DNA of 64,000 bases from Pseudogracilibacillus sp037072025 (GTDB lineage: Bacteria > Bacillota > Bacilli > Bacillales > Amphibacillaceae), in contig NZ_JAXHDD010000004.1 in the NCBI RefSeq assembly GCF_037072025.1, forward strand, positions 1 through 64,000, read 5' to 3'. Positions 60,600 through 64,000 of this stretch are shown here, piece by piece. The notes below the pieces were generated by a model. That model did no database searches, was not told where the DNA came from, and worked only from the letters and a program-made list of their open reading frames with translations. The stretch's first letter is position 1, and the number at the start of each line of letters is the position of its first letter. The position numbers and the translations under genes are program-made.

Positions 60600-60898
60600 G
60601 AGGAAAAAGCAAAGTCCGGCGAAAAATATGTTAGATCGCCTTTAGGAATATTGTGCCGCAGCTCTTGGATTTATACGATAACCCACATACCCTATCGACA
60701 ATAATCAGGCAGAAAGAAACGTGTGTATGGTAAAGGTTCAGCAAAAGACCTCCGGAACGTTCCGGGATTCCAAGGCAGCCGAACGATTCTGCCCAATACG
60801 AGGCAATATTTCCACAATGAAAAAGCAATCCCATGCCATTTTGGAAGACTTGCATTCAGTGATAACAGCGGAGCCTATTCTTCCCACAAAAAATTAAC
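60600..60898 (+). pseudogene. IS66-family transposase, C-terminal remnant
   Basis: The main frame reads DNNQAERNVCMVKVQQKTSG then TFRDSKAAERFCPIRGNIST, MKKQSHAILEDLHSVIT and stops at 60898. It is the end of the IS66 DDE domain with its conserved NNQAER. Before it, PQLLDLYDNPHTLST is in a shifted frame. The N-terminal three quarters are missing, so it is inactive. Confidence 0.75.
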
Positions 60899-61016
60899 CA
60901 GATTTTAGATTTAAGGGGTGCCGGTGAGCCCCTTATTTGTGCTGCTTATTTTCTGACAGTTACCATCTTTCAAATTAAATTTGCGTACAAGTCACAGACG
61001 TTTTTGAAAAGACATA

Positions 61017-61209
61017 TCAAATCGGAAATGCAACCTTCATTGTTTTTAATCGTGTTATGGCTAAGTAAGCAGAATTTTCAGCTAACTTTTTATATCCTTC
61101 TTCGCCTGATAAATACGCTTTAATAACTGATAGTTTATATGCTATATCATATTTGACCATACAAAATACCCCTAAAGTTATATTTTTGGTCTAACTCTAG
61201 GGGTGTACA
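61017..61209 (-). mobile_element. IS3-family (IS150 group) left-end remnant
   Basis: The 47-codon frame (61160-61017) MVKYDIAYKLSVIKAYLSGE, EGYKKLAENSAYLAITRL is the helix-turn-helix start of an IS150-type OrfA, then it breaks off. Upstream lies the element's terminal repeat, TGTACACCCCTAGAGTTAGA on the minus strand (61190-61209), with the TG end typical of IS3. It was inserted a few bases after the sda stop. Confidence 0.6.
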
Positions 61210-61214
61210 TCACA

Positions 61215-61373
61215 CTATTGCTCTTTTTTATCATTATTCTTTTTTCTTCGCTCTATCTCTTCTTTTAACAGCTTAATAAATGCTTTGTCTAACCTTGATT
61301 GTATCGCCTTATTGTATGCGTCGATAAGTAATTCATCACTTATTTCAAAAGAGTTATCATTGTATGGCTTCAT
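61215..61373 (-). CDS. sda: Sda-like sporulation histidine-kinase inhibitor
   Basis: 52 residues, too short for common gene-length cut-offs: MKPYNDNSFEISDELLIDAY then NKAIQSRLDKAFIKLLKEEI and ERRKKNNDKKEQ. The SDELLI..Y.KA......FI.L...EI.RR pattern matches Bacillus subtilis Sda, a helical hairpin that binds KinA and blocks sporulation when DNA replication is disturbed. The N-terminal extension and the Lys-rich tail differ. No strong ribosome binding site is visible. Next to it lies a SinR-like gene. I found no clear DnaA box upstream by eye. Confidence 0.7.
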   Translation of the reverse strand: MKPYNDNSFEISDELLIDAYNKAIQSRLDKAFIKLLKEEIERRKKNNDKKEQ

Positions 61374-61752
61374 CTTTATATCAGAAGTCTTTTTTCACCT
61401 GTCCGTCAGTTATTTTCTAACTATTCTACCGTTTCAACATTCTTTTAGATCGCCCAAAAATTTTTAATGTCCTACACATTAAAAACTATAAACTTATTAC
61501 AAACAACGCTCTACCCTTTCAACTTGCATAAACTCCCCCTCCCCCTCACATTAGACTCTATTTTTAATAAAAGTTCTGACTCACCTTGCATTTATTTCTA
61601 GCGATTCTAATTACATACCATATTATGATTATTATTACTATTTGTCAAGATAATTATAACTATTAGTTCTAAAACAATAATATTTTATGCGTTTAATTTT
61701 AATAAGGATAGACTAGTATATAAGAACAAATAACGTTAAAGGGGTCTATGTG

Positions 61753-62070
61753 ATGGATAACAATATTGGTGCAAAGTTAAGAATTCTACGAAAAGCAAAG
61801 GGACTCACAACCCAAGAAGTCGCCAATAAGGTAAATGTTTCACAGTCCTATATTAGTAGATTTGAAAATGGACGTGCTATTCCCGATATAGATATGTTAG
61901 AAAAAGTATTGACCGCACTTGAAACAAATCTAGCAACCTTTTTTTCAGAAGACTTCGATGATCCTTCAGAAGACTTTATTCAATTAATGGATACCGTTAA
62001 AACATTAAGCCCAAAGGCAAGAATTAAATTAAATGAGTTTTTAAAACTGATGAAGGATGAAAGTGTTTGA
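61753..62070 (+). CDS. SinR-like Xre-family regulator
   Basis: 105 residues from MDNNIGAKLRILRKAKGLTT (ATG preferred over the GTG just before it because AAAGGGG lies seven bases upstream). HTH_3 with QEVANKVNVSQSYISRFENG. The C-terminal half is acidic and helical (FFSEDFDDPSEDFIQLMDTV, LSPKARIKLNEFLKLMKDE). It resembles SinR/SlrR-type or other Xre regulators; the neighbouring sda gene points to a developmental role, but this is inference. Confidence 0.8.
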   Translation: MDNNIGAKLRILRKAKGLTTQEVANKVNVSQSYISRFENGRAIPDIDMLEKVLTALETNLATFFSEDFDDPSEDFIQLMDTVKTLSPKARIKLNEFLKLMKDESV

Positions 62071-62540
62071 ATGTTAGCACTTTACAATGTTCGTAACTAT
62101 TATTGTATTAATAACAATGCTTTTTGCTATAAACCCAAAATAACCTTGCGAATAGGCCTTTACCCTATGTGCAAGGTTATTGAATATGGGATCACTATAG
62201 ATGTTCACCGAGATTAGATAGGGGGTGGCACTAGACTATCCTAATCTTAGATATAATCGTTTTATACTTAACTTTAACTTTTTCTGAGCTCTGCCTAGTT
62301 GGTGGTGGAGCGCTGCGGACAATTGAAAAAGTGTAAGAAGAGGAACACAGCCAATATCAACCAACAGTTAGTTGCAATTTAGCCATATTGTACAAAACAA
62401 CCTTATCATTACCAAGATTATCAAGGTAATAACTTGAAAAATTTCCCATCTTATCTGAGTATATGTTTGACCCCATTTTTTGGTGCGAAAGTTGAGGTAA
62501 TACTATAAAAACGCCAAAGCTTGACTTATTTCATAAAAAT
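62071..62540. other. Intergenic region with a long hairpin
   Basis: AATAACCTTGC (62139-62149) and GCAAGGTTATT (62171-62181) form a perfect 11-bp stem after the SinR-like gene; there is no T-run, so its role as a terminator is uncertain. The rest to 62540 contains no gene that I can support. Confidence 0.5.
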
Positions 62541-63290
62541 TTATTGTTGTAAACTTCGATGTAAAAAAAGTTTTGTTCGCTCTTTTTTTGGATGTAATAA
62601 GACATCATGTGGAGAACCAGACTCGATAATTTTCCCTTCATCCATAAATAAAACATGATCTGCTACATCTCTGGCAAAAGCCATTTCATGTGTCACAATA
62701 ATCATCGTCATATCATCTTCGGCAAGCTGCTTCATGACTGCCAATACTTCTTCCGTGAGTTCAGGATCCAGTGCCGAAGTCGGTTCATCAAATAATAATA
62801 ATTTCGGATTCAGCATAAGCGCCCGGGCGATTGCTACCCTTTGCTTCTGCCCACCAGACAATCTGGAAGGTAAATCATTGACTTTTGATTCTAAACCAAC
62901 TTTTTCCAATAAGCTTTTCGTCTGCTTTTCAATTTCTATATTTATATCCTTCTTCAGCATCCGTGGTGCCAGCTCTAAATTTTGTTTTACTGTTAAATGT
63001 GGAAACAAATTAAAATGTTGGAACACCATTCCCATTTTAGCAGTAATTTTCTTTATTTCATGTTGTTTAGCATACACACCTTCCTGCACTAAATAAGCTC
63101 CATCAACAGCAATGCTTCCACCATTGATTTCTTCAAGATAAATCAAACTACGTAGCATCGTACTTTTCCCAGAACCGGAAGGGCCAATAACGGCGACTAC
63201 ATCATTTTTATTCATTGAAAAAGAAAAATCCGTTAACACTTCTACGTCTCTAAAGGATTTTTTCAAATGTTTTACTTCTAAAATTGACAT
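62541..63290 (-). CDS. Polar amino-acid ABC transporter ATPase
   Basis: 249 residues from MSILEVKHLKKSFRDVEVLT; AAGGG lies nine bases before this ATG. Walker A GPSGSGKST near 36-44, Q-loop MVFQHFNLFPHLTV, signature LSGGQKQRV, Walker B LLLFDEPTSALDPEL, switch His in IVTHEMAFARDVAD. This is the GlnQ/HisP type that drives uptake of polar amino acids. It follows the permease by a few bases. The binding protein is probably encoded beyond the right edge. Confidence 0.92.
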   Translation of the reverse strand: MSILEVKHLKKSFRDVEVLTDFSFSMNKNDVVAVIGPSGSGKSTMLRSLIYLEEINGGSIAVDGAYLVQEGVYAKQHEIKKITAKMGMVFQHFNLFPHLTVKQNLELAPRMLKKDINIEIEKQTKSLLEKVGLESKVNDLPSRLSGGQKQRVAIARALMLNPKLLLFDEPTSALDPELTEEVLAVMKQLAEDDMTMIIVTHEMAFARDVADHVLFMDEGKIIESGSPHDVLLHPKKERTKLFLHRSLQQ

Positions 63291-63305
63291 GTAAGTCATC
63301 CCTTC

Positions 63306-63965
63306 TTATTCATAACTAAATCGTCGTTCTAAGTACTTAAAGAATACCGTTAAGACGAGTGTCATACATAAATAAATAACCCCTGCGAAGAAAAATGGTA
63401 CAATGGTAAAATCACGGTTTACAGCTGTTTGAGCAAAATGCAGTAGTTCAGGAACGGCTACAGCGTACAGTAATGCCGTGTCTTTTACTAAAGTTACAGA
63501 CTCGTTCGCTACAGCTGGTAATGCGGTTCGAATCATTTGTGGTAAAATGACACGAGTCGTCGTTTGAAATTTATTTAATCCTAATACTTGAGCCGCTTCA
63601 TACTGTCCTTTATCAATCGCAATTAAACCCCCACGAAAAATTTCCGCAAAATAGGCGGTATAATTAAAAATAAATGCTAAACTAGCTGCAACGAAACGGT
63701 CAAGCACTAAGTACTCCCCGATTACAGGTAGTAATGGTAAGCCAAATACAAAAAACAATAATTGGAGTAGTAATGGAGTCCCACGCATCAAATAAATAAA
63801 AATATTCGCCAGCCAAGAGACCATTTTAAATCTGCTGCGAACGGCTAATGTTACTAAAAAACCGAGGGGAATGGATAAGAGAATCGCGATAAAAAACAAA
63901 AGAATTGTCGCTTGTGCTCCTTCAAGCATCGGCTTTAAAATAGAAACTAAATATTCTGCTGACAT
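63306..63965 (-). CDS. Polar amino-acid ABC transporter permease
   Basis: 219 residues of the HisM/GlnP type with five spans. PMLEGAQATILLFFIAILLS starts span 1, RGTPLLLQLLFFVFGLPLLP follows, and the cytoplasmic coupling loop (EAA motif) is QYEAAQVLGLNKFQTTTRVI. AGAAGGAGG precedes the ATG, so the gene is complete. Its partner ATPase lies directly downstream; the rest of the operon is outside the window. Confidence 0.92.
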   Translation of the reverse strand: MSAEYLVSILKPMLEGAQATILLFFIAILLSIPLGFLVTLAVRSRFKMVSWLANIFIYLMRGTPLLLQLLFFVFGLPLLPVIGEYLVLDRFVAASLAFIFNYTAYFAEIFRGGLIAIDKGQYEAAQVLGLNKFQTTTRVILPQMIRTALPAVANESVTLVKDTALLYAVAVPELLHFAQTAVNRDFTIVPFFFAGVIYLCMTLVLTVFFKYLERRFSYE

Positions 63966-64000
63966 AGTGGCCTCCTTCTAAAAAAAATTGGTACTCACGA

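Overview
The window looks like chromosome from a low-GC, spore-forming Bacillaceae (an Oceanobacillus/Virgibacillus-type genus is my guess, from gene content only). Supporting clues are AT-rich DNA, strong Gram-positive ribosome binding sites, a short Sda-type sporulation checkpoint gene (61215-61373), a SinR-like repressor, a Bacillus-type methylcitrate operon and a YumC-type ferredoxin reductase. I see no rRNA, tRNA or CRISPR array.

Region by region: 1-3.3 kb is a scar of broken genes (a Fic fragment fused to a serine-recombinase tail, a frameshifted secreted peptide, a doubly broken secreted protein, a frameshifted MerR/DUF3967 gene). A 20-bp minisatellite of about 23 units (3.54-3.99 kb) and a DUF4097 lipoprotein follow, then a decayed IS110 element with a structured left flank. 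From 6.7 to 11 kb a response regulator, histidine kinase, ABC ATPase and ABC-2 permease form one operon. From 12 to 15 kb an ECF42-type sigma factor sits with its DGPF/YCII partner and two RibD/DHFR-fold proteins. From 15.9 to 18.4 kb a ferredoxin, ferredoxin-NADP reductase and membrane protein lie behind a PadR repressor with a clear palindromic operator.

The centrepiece is a complete Tn916-family integrative and conjugative element. Its ends can be read from the sequence at about 19024 and 44890 (imperfect terminal inverted repeats, integrase arm-site repeats, and a T-run/6-nt/A-run junction). It carries int, xis, orf7/8/9, the conjugation module orf13-orf24, ardA, a relaxase and an oriT of stacked hairpins. 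In the slot where Tn916 has tet(M) it carries a VanZ protein, a two-FtsX-domain Bce-type permease, its ATPase, a histidine kinase/response regulator pair, an HTH protein and a DUF998 membrane protein. This looks like a self-regulated peptide-antibiotic resistance module. A 2.78-kb group II intron splits the conjugation ATPase gene orf16 just after its Walker B motif; the exons rejoin in frame to 821 codons.

Right of the element are a DUF3995 gene whose last codons come from the ICE end, an AAC(3)-I-like acetyltransferase, a TetR regulator with three matching operators, the prpB-prpD-prpC methylcitrate locus with a divergent LysR gene, a fossil of a second TcpC gene, a TetR-controlled ABC drug exporter (ATPase plus two permeases), a MITE-like repeat, a MarR-controlled MFS exporter, IS66 and IS3 relics, sda, a SinR-like gene, and a polar amino-acid ABC transporter that continues off the right edge. 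Several genes outside the ICE are broken by one-base homopolymer indels, which could be real decay or sequencing error.
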